Assembly: GCA_025618425.1 (NCBI GenBank)
Contig: CM046845.1
Location: forward strand, 31,617,899 to 31,681,898
Length of the DNA stretch: 64,000 bases
Source of the DNA: Heliocidaris tuberculata
Lineage: Eukaryota > Echinodermata > Echinoidea > Camarodonta > Echinometridae
Direction: 5' to 3'
Shown here: piece by piece, positions 1 through 9,397 of the stretch
Layout of the letters: every line of letters begins with the position of its first letter
Numbering within the stretch: position 1 is the stretch's first letter
The notes under the pieces: generated by a model
The model's database searches: none
Told to the model about the DNA's origin: nothing
What the model saw: only the letters and a program-made list of their open reading frames with translations
Program-made: the position numbers and the translations under genes

Positions 1-278
1 AAGAGGTGGATAACAGGAAGAATTTTAGGAAGATGCGTGACATTGTATTTCATTTTGAAAAAAAAAATATTGATGTACCCATTACAAAATAAGACTGGTG
101 TTTAATCATTTTAATGTAGTTTTCATTTGAAAGATAGATTATGGGAAACGGTTTGAATTGTATTTCGTGATAATAAGACATGAAATGATTATAAGGAAAA
201 GAAACGCAATGAAGGATGTGAAGTGGAATGAAATTATCTAAATCATTATGAGATGAATCTCAAATCTATTCCAAAAAG
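1..278. other. AT-rich non-coding, probably intron
   Basis: Probably the intron preceding the first visible exon of the M15-like gene. I see no coding potential, repeat or motif I can support here. Confidence 0.4.
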
Positions 279-486
279 GTGACTCCGATTCTGGTGGCGG
301 TGGTGGTGGTTCGTGTGGTGTACGAGTGAAGTCGTTGGCCTGCGAAGTACTAGCTCTCCATGACCGCAGCAGTGTCGACCTGCTTACCGACAACGCCGCT
401 CTAAACCCACTGGGCGCCGGAGATGGAGCCGATTCTTACTCTAACTTTGCCGACGTATGTAACGGTCGCCAAGCAAAAAGATCTTC
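279..486 (+). CDS. M15-like protein, first visible exon
   Basis: The acceptor AG is at 277-278 and the donor GTAAGT begins at 487. The frame starting with the codon at 281 is open: a Gly-rich run, then LACEVLALHDRSSVDLLTDN, ending DVCNGRQAKRSS, where the last Ser codon is split across the intron. An in-frame stop at 254-256 shows that this frame does not continue upstream, so coding enters by splicing. The acceptor lacks a good pyrimidine tract, so the 5' boundary is the weakest part. Confidence 0.55.
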
Positions 487-3324
487 GTAAGTCATCCAAA
501 ATAACTGTTCTTTGATTTTTGTTTTATTGCCTTTGTCTTTGATAAAGTTTTATTCTCAATTTATTAAAATACAAATAATACAAATATAATACAAATAATA
601 ACTCTGTTTAATGCATAGGTGTATGAGACGGGGGCTAGGGGCTGCAGTGCCCCCCCCCCCCACTATCCTGGCAACCGCCACTTAATATTCGGGCTTGAGG
701 TGGTCTATCCCTTTTTAAATCTTATACCTAGTATATTTTTATGACAAAATGATATTTTCACTAAAGCTACGGTCACAAAGGTTCATACGAACGATGTGTT
801 CGTACGAATTCCGCAGTTCGTGGAGATTCGTAGATGGGGCATAGATTCCTACGGCCTTCTTACGAAGTTCGTACGAACGCCGTTTAATTCGCAAGAACAA
901 CTTAAGACCTTCTTGAGAAACGAAATGATTTTCGGTTATACAATGGCCATAGAGTTCGTACGTTTTTTGTAAGAATGCCTTGAGTTATTCTTTCGTCAGA
1001 CTTACGGCCATCTTACGATTTTCGTAAGTCATTCGTAAGAAGATCTTACGAATTTTTATATATTTTCTTCGACGGGAGATGCTTCCTCGTCGAACACCAT
1101 GAACAGAGTGAGGATTTGAACTTCGCGCGTTTGGCTTTATGCCCCCTAAAACTCAACAATTGTACAAATTGTGTACCATACGAGAACCTTACGAACGCCC
1201 TACAAACGCCAAGAGTCGTTCGTATAAGAGCGCCGTACGAATCTCCGTTCGTAAGGCTTTCTTACGAACGCCGTAAGAGCCCTCTATGAACAACTTAAGC
1301 GTTCTTACGAACATCGTAAGAATTAAAGGCTTCTAGAATTGTCTCTCGACCCTACAAAATCTTGCATGGTTCTTACGATGTTCTTACGACGTTCGCACGG
1401 CCGCCTTACGAAGAGGGGGTTTCGTACGACGTTGAAAAAAATCTTGGACAAGACCATCGACCAGGCTGCGAACTTACGAACGGTCTACGAACAGTCTACG
1501 AACGCTGGTTTGTACGGCCTTCTTCAGAAGATCTTACGAAATGTTCTAAAAATCATTCGTACGGCGTTTGTAGCAGTTCTTAATGGTATATTTGTGACCG
1601 AGGCTTAAAACTAAAGAATCAACATGCTTTGTTTGTTCACTCACTTGGTCGCAGAATTTATACTGGAAAAAACAGTCGAGGTCATGCCCTGCCGGAAAGA
1701 ACACAGTGTCCCACAGTGTGTTAACAGTGTGTTCACAGTGTGTTCACATAGTCGACTCTGTGAAGATGTGATTCACAATGTTAAAACGCTCCAATTTAAC
1801 AGTGTGAAGATGATTTCACACTGTGGACACCTCCACAGTGTGGTTTACCAGAGTGTTCACATAGTGATGTTCGATTTCACAGTGTGAATTTACTCGCTCA
1901 CAATGTGAAGATGTGATTCACAATGTTAAAACGCTCCAATTTAACAGTGTGAAGATGATTTCACACTGTGTTGCACACTGTGTTTCACACTGTGGGACAC
2001 TGTGTTCTTTCCGGCCCCAAGCAAAATAGTGCCCCCATAGGCACATTTCTTTGTGTCATGAAAATAACTACTCACTATCATCGTCAGCATGTAGAATACT
2101 ATCTCTTTAAAGTTGTTGTCGTAATTATGGTAAGATATCACAGTACGTGTAATGATGGCAAAATGAGTTGTTTTTTGTTTTTTTAATAATTGTCATCAAT
2201 AGCTTCATCATGAAGTATACAACCTATTAATCACCATCTTAATTGAAACCAAATTATTGAATAACTCAACTTAAGCCACAAAAATAGCCGATCTTCATCT
2301 TATTAGGTCTAGTTATTTTTTTTGGGGGGTAAACTATTTGCACACGCCCCTCGCTCTGTATGGATGCCCATTAAAGTTGGTGATCACAAATAATTGGGAT
2401 TGGTGCAAATGGCCATTTTAAAAAAAGAAATAACGTCAAATCGCGTTGTTCCCGATTGAATATTATTTTGACACCAGGGTTCAGCAGAGTTGTGGATTTA
2501 CAGAAAGTGGCAAAAATCCGTCTTTTTTCAATCTTCCTGCTTGGTTTCCATTATCGTCTTTATTTGGTTTTCGGAAACACCCTTTAAAAAATGAAATAAA
2601 CACCATTTATACACTATATGCATTGCTGCAATATACATTTGAGTGATTGGCATTTAAAGAAGCTATATGAAATACCAAAATTACATTTCTAATCAATGTT
2701 TGATGCACAGGCTGATTGGCAGTCTAAAGGCAATTTGAAAATGGAAACCAGACGTAGAGGCATGTTTCTAAAGATAGATATATTTTTTCTATTAGGGGTC
2801 AGGGTTAGGTTTAGGGTTAGTGTTAGGGTTTCATACTATTTGTATCTGTATGCAAATAATATGCAAATGAGCTGCCTTAGCTATATTAACGTTAATGGCT
2901 ATTTTTTTTTAGAAACACGTGCCTCTACGACTGATTAAATAATGCCTACCTTTGAAAAATTGGCTGCTCGATCAACCCTGATATCTTTCACAGATAGAAT
3001 ATCACGCGATTCGGTGAGAACTAGCCATCTGAGCGTATATTTTTGTTTAAACAAAGAAGTCTGACAAAAACGAAAATAACACTCATACGAAAGATGGTAA
3101 TGGTGTTATACATGAAGTCGGTTATAGACCCTTCCTTGTCACACAACCTTTATTAACCCATATATCATAGAAGAAGTAGACTTTAATCAAACGACCTTGT
3201 ATCAGATAAACCTACTAAACAAGATATCCAATACAATCTACCGCGACTAAACGAAATAAAAAGCTCTTTAGTAGGAGTATAATTATTAGTAACTGTTGTA
3301 GTATTAGTAGAATTAGTAGTAGTA

Positions 3325-3392
<68 letters not shown>

Positions 3393-6054
3393 TAGTAGTA
3401 GTAGTAGTAGTAGTTTCAGATTCAGATTCAGATTCAAAATCCATTTATTTCCTTCTCATAATCAAATACAAGATGAAATATACATTCACTAAAAAAAAAA
3501 AAAACAACAACAACAAAAAAACATGGTGGAAGGAGACGATGGTCCCAGTAAGCACATGGCTTGTTGTGTGGTCGCCTCTACAGTACATATTTGCATATCA
3601 TGATTGTCATTTAATCCTGATGTATGACACTGCAAGAACACGTCTTTACATAAATGGTTTCTAAATCTTATCTTGTAAAAACAATTTGAAAATTCGAAGG
3701 GAAGGAGTGCAATGTTAAAGTCAATGCTTAAATCGCGAACATGCTTGTCTGCCCGGGGGGGGGGGGGGGGGGGTACTCAGATTATAATCGGACGGGGGTG
3801 TGCGGCTGAGAACTCCAGACCCATACCCACATCCAAGGGTCCTTTTGCTGTAAATAGGCACCCATGTCTAAGGATTTTTTGTGAAAAATGGACCCATGTC
3901 TAAGGATTTCCCGGACAAATGAGGGAGAAAAGAGAGGAATGAAACAAATGATAAGAGCCGGGATAAGAGACCCATGTCTAAGGATTTTTTGGGGAAAAAT
4001 GGGACCCATGTCTAAGGATCTTTTTAATGAAAAGGGGACCCATGTCTAAGGATCTTTCTTCAAAAAGTCACCCTTCCCAGCGGCACATCCCCGTATACCC
4101 AATATACGTGAGTACCCCCCCACCCGGGATTGTCAGTTGATGAAATCTAATTCCCAAATATGTTCGCGATCCGAAGCTCCCGTGAATTTGAATGCTCACT
4201 GGGTAAAAATCTAATTTAAATGCTCATTGCTCATTCTATCAAAATGACGAAAGTATGCGATCCCTTGCCCTAAAAATCAAAATTGAACACTCATTTTAGG
4301 CAGTTGAATGTTGATCTTGATGAGCATTCAAATTCAAATGAAATCGAGCGACTGCATGTGTATCAAATTGGCTGCTGTTTTGATGAATTTGACCGGGAAA
4401 ACCTAATATTATCACCTCGATTGCTGTTGAAAAAACCCCCAAAATTTGAACTTCGACGTAGATGGCGTACGTTCATAATTGGTTTTCTATGTTTCTCAAT
4501 CCGTCAGCCCTATTTCATGAAGACCCGACTAGTATTCCATTTTTATTTTTAGGCGCTTTGCGAAGATTTTAAAATTGGGGGTCATACTTAATAAGAGCAA
4601 AGCGTCAATTGCCATGCAGGGGGACTATGCAAGGGTGTTTATCGGTTTGGTTTAAAAACCGCAACTCCTCCCCCCTCATCCAATGGTCTCATAACAAACA
4701 GGCTATACTTTGGATGAGTAGAAATATTAATACTACAGATATAAGAATAAATGAATAAAAATGAATACAGTCATATTGAAATATGAATGAATATTTATAA
4801 TGAGAGATCTAACCATTGATAATAAAATATTTATCTGATAGGTACTGCTGTTCATCTGGTTGTTCGCCTGGTGGTACGACTTGTCTGAGTGAAACCCTTC
4901 TTGAATACATTATCGATCTGGCCGAAGACGGTCATTACCTTCAGGTAAAGATTGAATGAATCTATTTCTGTTATAAGGCCAGCGCACGCCTTACGATCGG
5001 CCTGCGATCCGATTTGTGAAATAAATCGCTATGGCATTAAATATTAGCATTTTAACAAATGAAATCTACCCTATTCAGGTTCTGAAAAGTAATATGAATA
5101 CTAAACATATAGGGTTTGGGTGAGCCTTCAGCTTTCTACAGGGAATAAGGGCAAAATTAGTTTCAAATCGTAGGCAGTCGTACGATTTTTGTGACGTCAC
5201 TGCGACTCGGAGCCGATTTGGCCATTCCACCGACTAGAGAACTCGGCAAAGGCCGTAATATCGATTTTACTATCTGTATGACTATTCAGACCCTCAATCA
5301 AAAATATTTTTTCTTTTTTTAAATGATTTGTCAAGTGATATTACATTTTCTTCTGAAATCGGATCATAGACCGATCGTAAAGTGTGCGGTGGCCTTTAAC
5401 CATAAGTATGCATGCCGCGTTGAGGTGTAAAAAATGATTATTGTTTCGCCAAAATTAAAGGGGAACTAATACCGTATTAGGCGACGTCGATTAAATGTTG
5501 ATATTTACGACAAAAGTACGTGACATGAAGATGGTCAATCATACTTGGATGAAAGAGAATTAGAAGAAACGTACTGAATGCGTCAAAACACATCTTTACC
5601 AGATTATATGGAGTGTATTTTAATTTACTTATACAGTATTATCTTGTGCTTTATTTTGGTTAATAATGTCAGCACATTATAATTTTAAGAATCATTAAAA
5701 TGGATCATAGTACTATTAATGATGCTGATACTTTTCTTTACGATCGGGAGCATGGTTGCACTTTGAAATGAGGGACTGATTTTGGGTATATGAATGATCT
5801 CAGTATTTCTCGTTTATAATCGTAACAATATGAATGATTTCCACCCTTCTTTTTCAAAGATTAACGCTATCGCTGGAGCCTGTCACTCTACAACCTCTTG
5901 GCACTATCAGGGTACTGCGGTAGACTTTCAGATCTTAAGCTCAAGCAACTATCAAACTTGGATGTCCAAGTGTTCCGCCTATGGAGCCCGAGAGAACCTT
6001 GGCCCTGGGTACCCAGGACACTCCTCTCATACCCACTGCGCCTTCCCCTCTTAA
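279..6054 (+). CDS. Hedgehog/M15-peptidase-like zinc protein, 3' three exons (partial gene)
   Basis: Three exons, 279-486, 4842-4944 and 5860-6054, join in phase to give 167 residues plus a stop; the 5' part lies outside the window. The last exon reads SWHYQGTAVDF and ends HSSHTHCAFPS. The pattern H-x6-D followed by a final HxH is the zinc-ligand arrangement of the hedgehog N-domain / DD-peptidase (MEROPS M15) fold; the ending resembles the HxHC of hedgehog proteins. Ten cysteines are visible, an even number that suggests a disulfide-bonded extracellular protein. A poly-Gly stretch lies at the start of the first visible exon. No signal peptide can be assessed because the N-terminus is missing. 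The Glu that precedes the last ligand in hedgehog is not at the equivalent spacing, so catalysis is uncertain. Function (wall-peptide hydrolysis, immunity, or a non-enzymatic role) is inference. An AATAAA at 6415-6420 may end the transcript. Confidence 0.66.
765..1605. mobile_element. Foldback MITE with TAA target duplication, TTACGA-rich interior
   Basis: The left end AGCTACGGTCACAAA and the reverse complement of the right end (AGCCTCGGTCACAAA) form a terminal inverted repeat. TAA flanks both sides (762-764 and 1606-1608), typical of PIF/Harbinger-type insertions. The interior is packed with variants of cttacgaa / ttcgtaag and ttcgtacgaa in both orientations. Short ORFs here are by-products of that repetition and do not look like genes. 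It lies in an intron of the M15-like gene. Confidence 0.8.
1691..2015. mobile_element. Foldback element with CACAGTGTG-rich interior
   Basis: A perfect 30-bp inverted repeat bounds the element (1691-1720 and 1986-2015; it begins GCCGGAAAGAACACAG). The interior repeats CACAGTGTG/CACACTGTG many times. It also contains a 67-bp direct duplication (1759-1825 and 1904-1970), identical as far as I can read. A target-site duplication is not clear. Confidence 0.75.
2016..3279. other. Intronic sequence of the M15-like gene
   Basis: AT-rich, without recognisable coding sequence. It holds a short degenerate telomere-like stretch at 2792-2830, listed separately. Confidence 0.5.
2792..2830 (+). repeat. 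Degenerate interstitial telomere-like repeat
   Basis: Several GGGTTA/TTAGGG units occur in a row with interruptions (agggttaggtttagggttag, then tgttagggtt). The animal telomere unit is TTAGGG. The stretch is only about 40 bp. Confidence 0.55.
3328..3414. repeat. Trinucleotide microsatellite (TAG)n
   Basis: Nearly pure TAG repeat, with one TA-only interruption at about 3390. Looser TAG-like sequence extends upstream to about 3290. A short ATTCAG hexamer tract follows at 3415-3437. A poly-Tyr reading frame on the minus strand is only the translation of the microsatellite. Confidence 0.95.
3755..4124. mobile_element. Inverted-repeat element with internal ACCCATGTCTAAGGAT minisatellite
   Basis: The left end is a run of G followed by GTACTCAGATTATAATCGG. 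The right end reads CCGTATACCCAATATACGTG then AGTACCCCCC, a diverged reverse complement of the left end. Inside, ACCCATGTCTAAGGAT occurs five times at about 3860, 3893, 3970, 4004 and 4038. Each copy is followed by a T-rich then A-rich segment, giving an irregular 33-76 bp spacing. Confidence 0.65.
4125..4841. other. Intronic sequence of the M15-like gene
   Basis: No coding exon or delimited element seen. A 90-codon open stretch at 4283-4552 has no motif or splice context supporting it. Confidence 0.45.
4842..4944 (+). CDS. M15-like protein, middle exon
   Basis: The acceptor is AG at 4840-4841 and the donor GTAAAG begins at 4945. The leading G completes the split Ser codon. The exon reads YCCSSGCSPGGTTCLSETLL then EYIIDLAEDGHYLQ, with four Cys. 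It ends in phase 0, matching the next exon. Confidence 0.65.
4975..5396. mobile_element. Foldback MITE with GGCC-ended inverted repeats
   Basis: The left end (ggccagcgcacgccttacga, then tcggcctgcgatccgattt) matches the reverse complement of the right end (ggccaccgcacactttacga, then tcggtctatgatccgattt) over about 40 bp with a few mismatches. It lies in the last intron of the M15-like gene. The interior includes the palindrome GTGACGTCAC. Exact ends and target duplication are uncertain by a few bases. Confidence 0.65.
5397..5859. other. Intronic sequence before the terminal M15-like exon
   Basis: AT-rich and without repeats I can delimit. It ends in a T-rich tract and the splice acceptor at 5858-5859. 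Confidence 0.4.
5860..6054 (+). CDS. M15-like protein, terminal exon with zinc motif
   Basis: The acceptor is TTTTTCAAAG before 5860. The exon reads INAIAGACHSTTSWHYQGTA, then VDFQ, continues through a Cys-containing stretch, and ends GHSSHTHCAFPS with TAA at 6052-6054. Predicted zinc ligands are the His and Asp of HYQGTAVD and the second His of HTH. This is the best evidence for the family assignment. Confidence 0.75.
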   Translation: MNAIAGACHSTTSWHYQGTAVDFQILSSSNYQTWMSKCSAYGARENLGPGYPGHSSHTHCAFPS

Positions 6055-6710
6055 CGTGCCGAGTCAGAGCGTCCGATCGAGGAGGAGGAGGAGAGGATGT
6101 GTGCTCAAATATTGGATGAACTGAGTTCATCGTTTTGATTAACCTGTTTAAAACTGCATACAATATTTTGCTATACTACAGTCCATTTTCTCCATTCTCC
6201 TGCCTCGTACTCTCACAGCACATTTGGTTAATAGCATGATAATTTGAAATACAAGATCATGGGTGTTCATTGAAATATATTGAATAGTTCAATAAGATAA
6301 TGTTTGTCAAAATCAGAAGATTGAAAATACATGAATACATATTGTCACATCAGATCAGCAAGATGAAACTTGTCCGAATGAAGAAAGAACATGTATCATT
6401 GGGATTATTCAATTAATAAATGGTTGAGTCTTACAACTAATAGTCCTTCATTATTTTGTCAAGTTTGACGTCAGAATCGTCAGTAATGTCTTTGCAGAAT
6501 AAAGTTACAAAGTTCTGCAGGATGGGTATCTATAATATTGCAATAAAGTGTGATGTAACAGTCAATTCATGAAGCCTTGAGTCATGTCATTTGTTCATAA
6601 CTCAGAACCATGATCACTGTCCAGCGTTGTTAAATTGTATATAGCTTCCCAACTAGCATGGCTATAGTCTTCTATTTTAATGCACAGTGTTGGTCAAACT
6701 CACGAATTTC

Positions 6711-6762
<52 letters not shown>

Positions 6763-7254
6763 CCCATCACATCAAAATGAGACAGAAGGTTGTATTTTTT
6801 CTAATTTGATTTTAGTTTTGATTACTATTTTCCATTTCATAAGCTTTAATTAGATATACAGTTCAACTCTAGAGAGTGATTATTAGTGGAGATAATAGCT
6901 TTTGAGACTCGAGAATAGTTGGGCTCTTGAAAAGTATTTCTTCGAGAAAGACGCTTCCGAAATTTGACTTCTGTTTTGTCTTCATGCAGCATTTTTTCAT
7001 GTTTAATGCCAACTAGATTTTTGAAAAGTCTGTAGTAACCGTTTATCAATTTGAATAAAAAGTAGTCCTTACGTTTCTTTAGGATCTCTTCTCACGAAAA
7101 CATAAGTTTTGATTTATTCAAGTCATAATTTATAGCGCTTTAATGGGTAGGTACAAGCAAGTCGTTTCAATTAAGGTACTGAAAAGGCTTCTCGCATCGA
7201 CTTATTCCGTCTTTACCGTGCTATTCGTTGGGCCTTTTTTAATGCTGGTATATA
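6055..7254. other. 3' UTR and intergenic sequence
   Basis: Follows the M15-like stop codon. Polyadenylation-type AATAAA motifs lie at 6415-6420 and further on near 6500 and 6540. A (TA)n tract is listed separately. No other gene seen. Confidence 0.5.
6712..6760. repeat. (TA)n microsatellite
   Basis: Uninterrupted TA dinucleotide repeat of about 49 bp. Confidence 0.97.
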
Positions 7255-8097
7255 GTCGATTTGACATTTAAAGAACCTAGAAAAGTTCTTTCCGCTGATT
7301 TTTTTTTTTTTCAGATTCGTGATTATGGTCTCCCAACAGTTTCAGCTTTGTTGCCGAAAAAGCAACTTTGGGCAATTTGCATAATTAGTATAAATCTAAA
7401 TGGCCCCTTCCAATGCCTTCGAAGCAATATTTAGCAGCGAAAGACAGATTACACAAAATGTATAAGCTGATCTACGTATTATTCTTTATGCTTGATGATA
7501 CTCAACTGCAACAAAGCTGAAATTTTCGGAGACCACAAGGGCAGGCGCGTATCCGGGGGGCGGTGGGGGCGATCGCCCCCAACACGCCAAAAAAAAAAAA
7601 AAAAAAAAAAAAGCGAGAGCGAAAAGTGAGGGAAGTGAGAGAAAAAAGCCTATGAAAAAGTGCTACGAGCCTTTACCTTTCTCTCAAAATTTGCTAAAAC
7701 ATCCAAGTTTTCGCGCTTCGCGCGGGAAGGGGAAACTCTCCCCTCTCTGCACCTACCCCTGTTACATACAGTGCAGTATTGCGTCCAAATAGTTATTGAA
7801 AAGCAGTCAGGGCGTCGAACCAACTTTCCACCTAAAATAATTGCTCTGAGCCGTTATCTTTCTCTCAAATTTGCTCAAACGTCTTTCGCACTTCGCGCGG
7901 GAGGGGAGAACTCCCCCTCCCTCCACCCACCCCACTGGGGAGCACGCTTCGAAATTGCTCACAAACGCTCCCCTAAAATTAAATCCTGGCTACGCGGTTG
8001 CACAAGGGATCACGAATCTTAAAAAACAACAACAACAACAACAACAACAATAACGGAAAGAACTTTTCTAGGTTCTTAAAGTGTCAAAGCGACTAAG
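7255..8097. mobile_element. Composite inverted-repeat insertion with nested repeats
   Basis: The segment around 7255-7297 (GACATTTAAAGAACCTAGAA, then AAGTTCTTTCCG) recurs inverted at about 8053-8097 with few mismatches, bounding about 840 bp. Nested inside are a second inverted pair (about 7322-7361 and 7500-7537, sharing TTTCAGCTTTGTTGC) and a segment beginning GGCGCGTATCCGGGG (about 7546). That segment ends near 8000 in the inverted form CCTGGCTACGCGG. Also inside are poly-A (7590-7612), two diverged copies of a CTTTCTCTCAAA...CTTCGCGCGGGA unit (about 7675 and 7858), and (CAA)n at 8025-8050. The element boundaries are my interpretation. Confidence 0.6.
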
Positions 8098-8374
8098 ATG
8101 GGTTTGGCTCGTTGAAAGGATATTAAATTAACTTGTCACATTACTTTTACTGTCTCTTTTAAACACTAACTTTCCTTTATATTCCTTGTTAAATAGGGAG
8201 CTAAACAGCATCAATGTTTGACCATCATCTTTTATCTGCACCAGTTAAGTCGACCTTTTCAAAGAAATGTTTTCAACCTTCAGGTTGTTTCGTAAGATTA
8301 AGAAGTAATAGACGCTCTGATGATTGTTGATTTTTTTTTTCTCACTCTCTCCTTTTAAATCACGCCTCTGTTAA

Positions 8375-8859
8375 AAACAAATCTTTGTGCTAAAGACCAT
8401 AATTGATAGGTATGTAAAACAAAAAGAGAAAGAAGAAAGTGGACAAATTTATCTGTGTTTTGTAGATCTAAAAAAAGCATTCGATAATGTTTGGCGTGAA
8501 GGTCTTTTATATAAGCTACTGAATAATGGAATAGAGGAAAATTTTTACGATATTGTTACTGATATGTATAAAAAGTTACTAATAAGTATCAAATTGACAA
8601 ATGGAATTACACCTTGTTTTACAACAAATACTGGGGTCAAACAAGGCTGTACTTTAAGTCCAACATTATTTAATTTGTATTTGAATGACCTACCTAAAGA
8701 TATAGGAATGATTGGAACAGACCCGGTACCTCTCAACGGGAAACTGGTAAACTGCCTGATGTTTGCTGATGAACTGTTCTAATATCAAAAACTCAAGAAG
8801 GTATGAAAACTATGCTCAGCAGGTTAGCAGAATATTGCAGCAAATGGTTGCCTGTTTAG
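8375..8859 (+). pseudogene. LINE reverse transcriptase fragment, frameshifted
   Basis: One frame reads YLCFVDLKKAFDNVWREGLL and GVKQGCTLSPTLFNLYLNDL, conserved reverse-transcriptase blocks of non-LTR retrotransposons. At the catalytic FADD motif the sequence reads FADE, so the second catalytic Asp is replaced. One base is then lost: the next block (VLISKTQEGMKTMLSRLAEY) continues in another frame to a stop at 8857-8859. Both ends of the element are missing (an in-frame stop at 8372-8374; no endonuclease or 3' tail). It is therefore a dead fragment. The LINE clade was not determined. Confidence 0.88.
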
Positions 8860-9340
8860 GCCTATTATTAAAATTGAATCAGTTTATGCTGTTAGAGCAT
8901 TAACATCTAGATGTATATGACTTTATTTTTCCTTTCAGTTCTGTTAATTTTTTAAACTCAGAATTGCCTCCTCTGAAAATGGTCCCATTATAATGTCCCT
9001 GTTAAAAGATGGCGCTAGAGCAGAGGCTCTGAGAGGCTGTGCTCAGCTCACTGAACTCTACCAGCGCAGCTCGAGAGGGTCGTAACAGGTGTATTCTCAA
9101 TCGACACACACACACCCAATAGGAGCTAGCCTATTCAGAATTGTGACTAGTGACGTGTGAAGCCACATATCGGGCCGGAGCGAGCGAGAGCGATCGCATG
9201 CATATAGCTAGCTAGCGTATAGCTAGCCGGTATCGGATCAATTATTAGACAGAGCTGTTTGAACAATAATAGCTGTACCGCATCTGTTATTTGTTGGAAA
9301 TATATCAAAGACCACCGAAATATCGAAAAGATTTTGAATT
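8860..9340 (+). promoter_or_regulatory. Rhophilin upstream region / probable promoter and 5' UTR
   Basis: This stretch is GC- and CpG-richer than its surroundings, especially about 9000-9240, with short GCTAGC-type palindromes around 9205-9230. It directly precedes the initiator codon. An in-frame TGA at 9335-9337 closes the frame just upstream of the ATG. I cannot place the transcription start, and no clear TATA box is visible. Confidence 0.4.
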
Positions 9341-9397
9341 ATGGAGATTATCGACACAAGGGTTGGTGATCAGGAAAACGATCCACCGAGAAGAAAG
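9341..9397 (+). CDS. RHPN2: rhophilin exon 1 (start codon)
   Basis: [19 protein letters not shown]; ends in phase 0 before donor GTAAGA. The QEND...RK stretch followed by GC(D/N)PL resembles the N-terminus of vertebrate rhophilin-2, which supports joining it to exon 2 across a 6.5-kb intron. Confidence 0.85.

Noticed and set aside
1339..1608. 89-codon frame in the TTACGA-rich region
   Set aside because: Lies wholly inside the foldback element and reflects its repeated motif.
3328..3414. CRISPR-like regular repetition
   Set aside because: A trinucleotide microsatellite without spacers. No cas-like genes, and the genome is plainly animal.
3183..3437. Poly-tyrosine frame on the minus strand
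   Set aside because: Simply the translation of the (TAG)n microsatellite.
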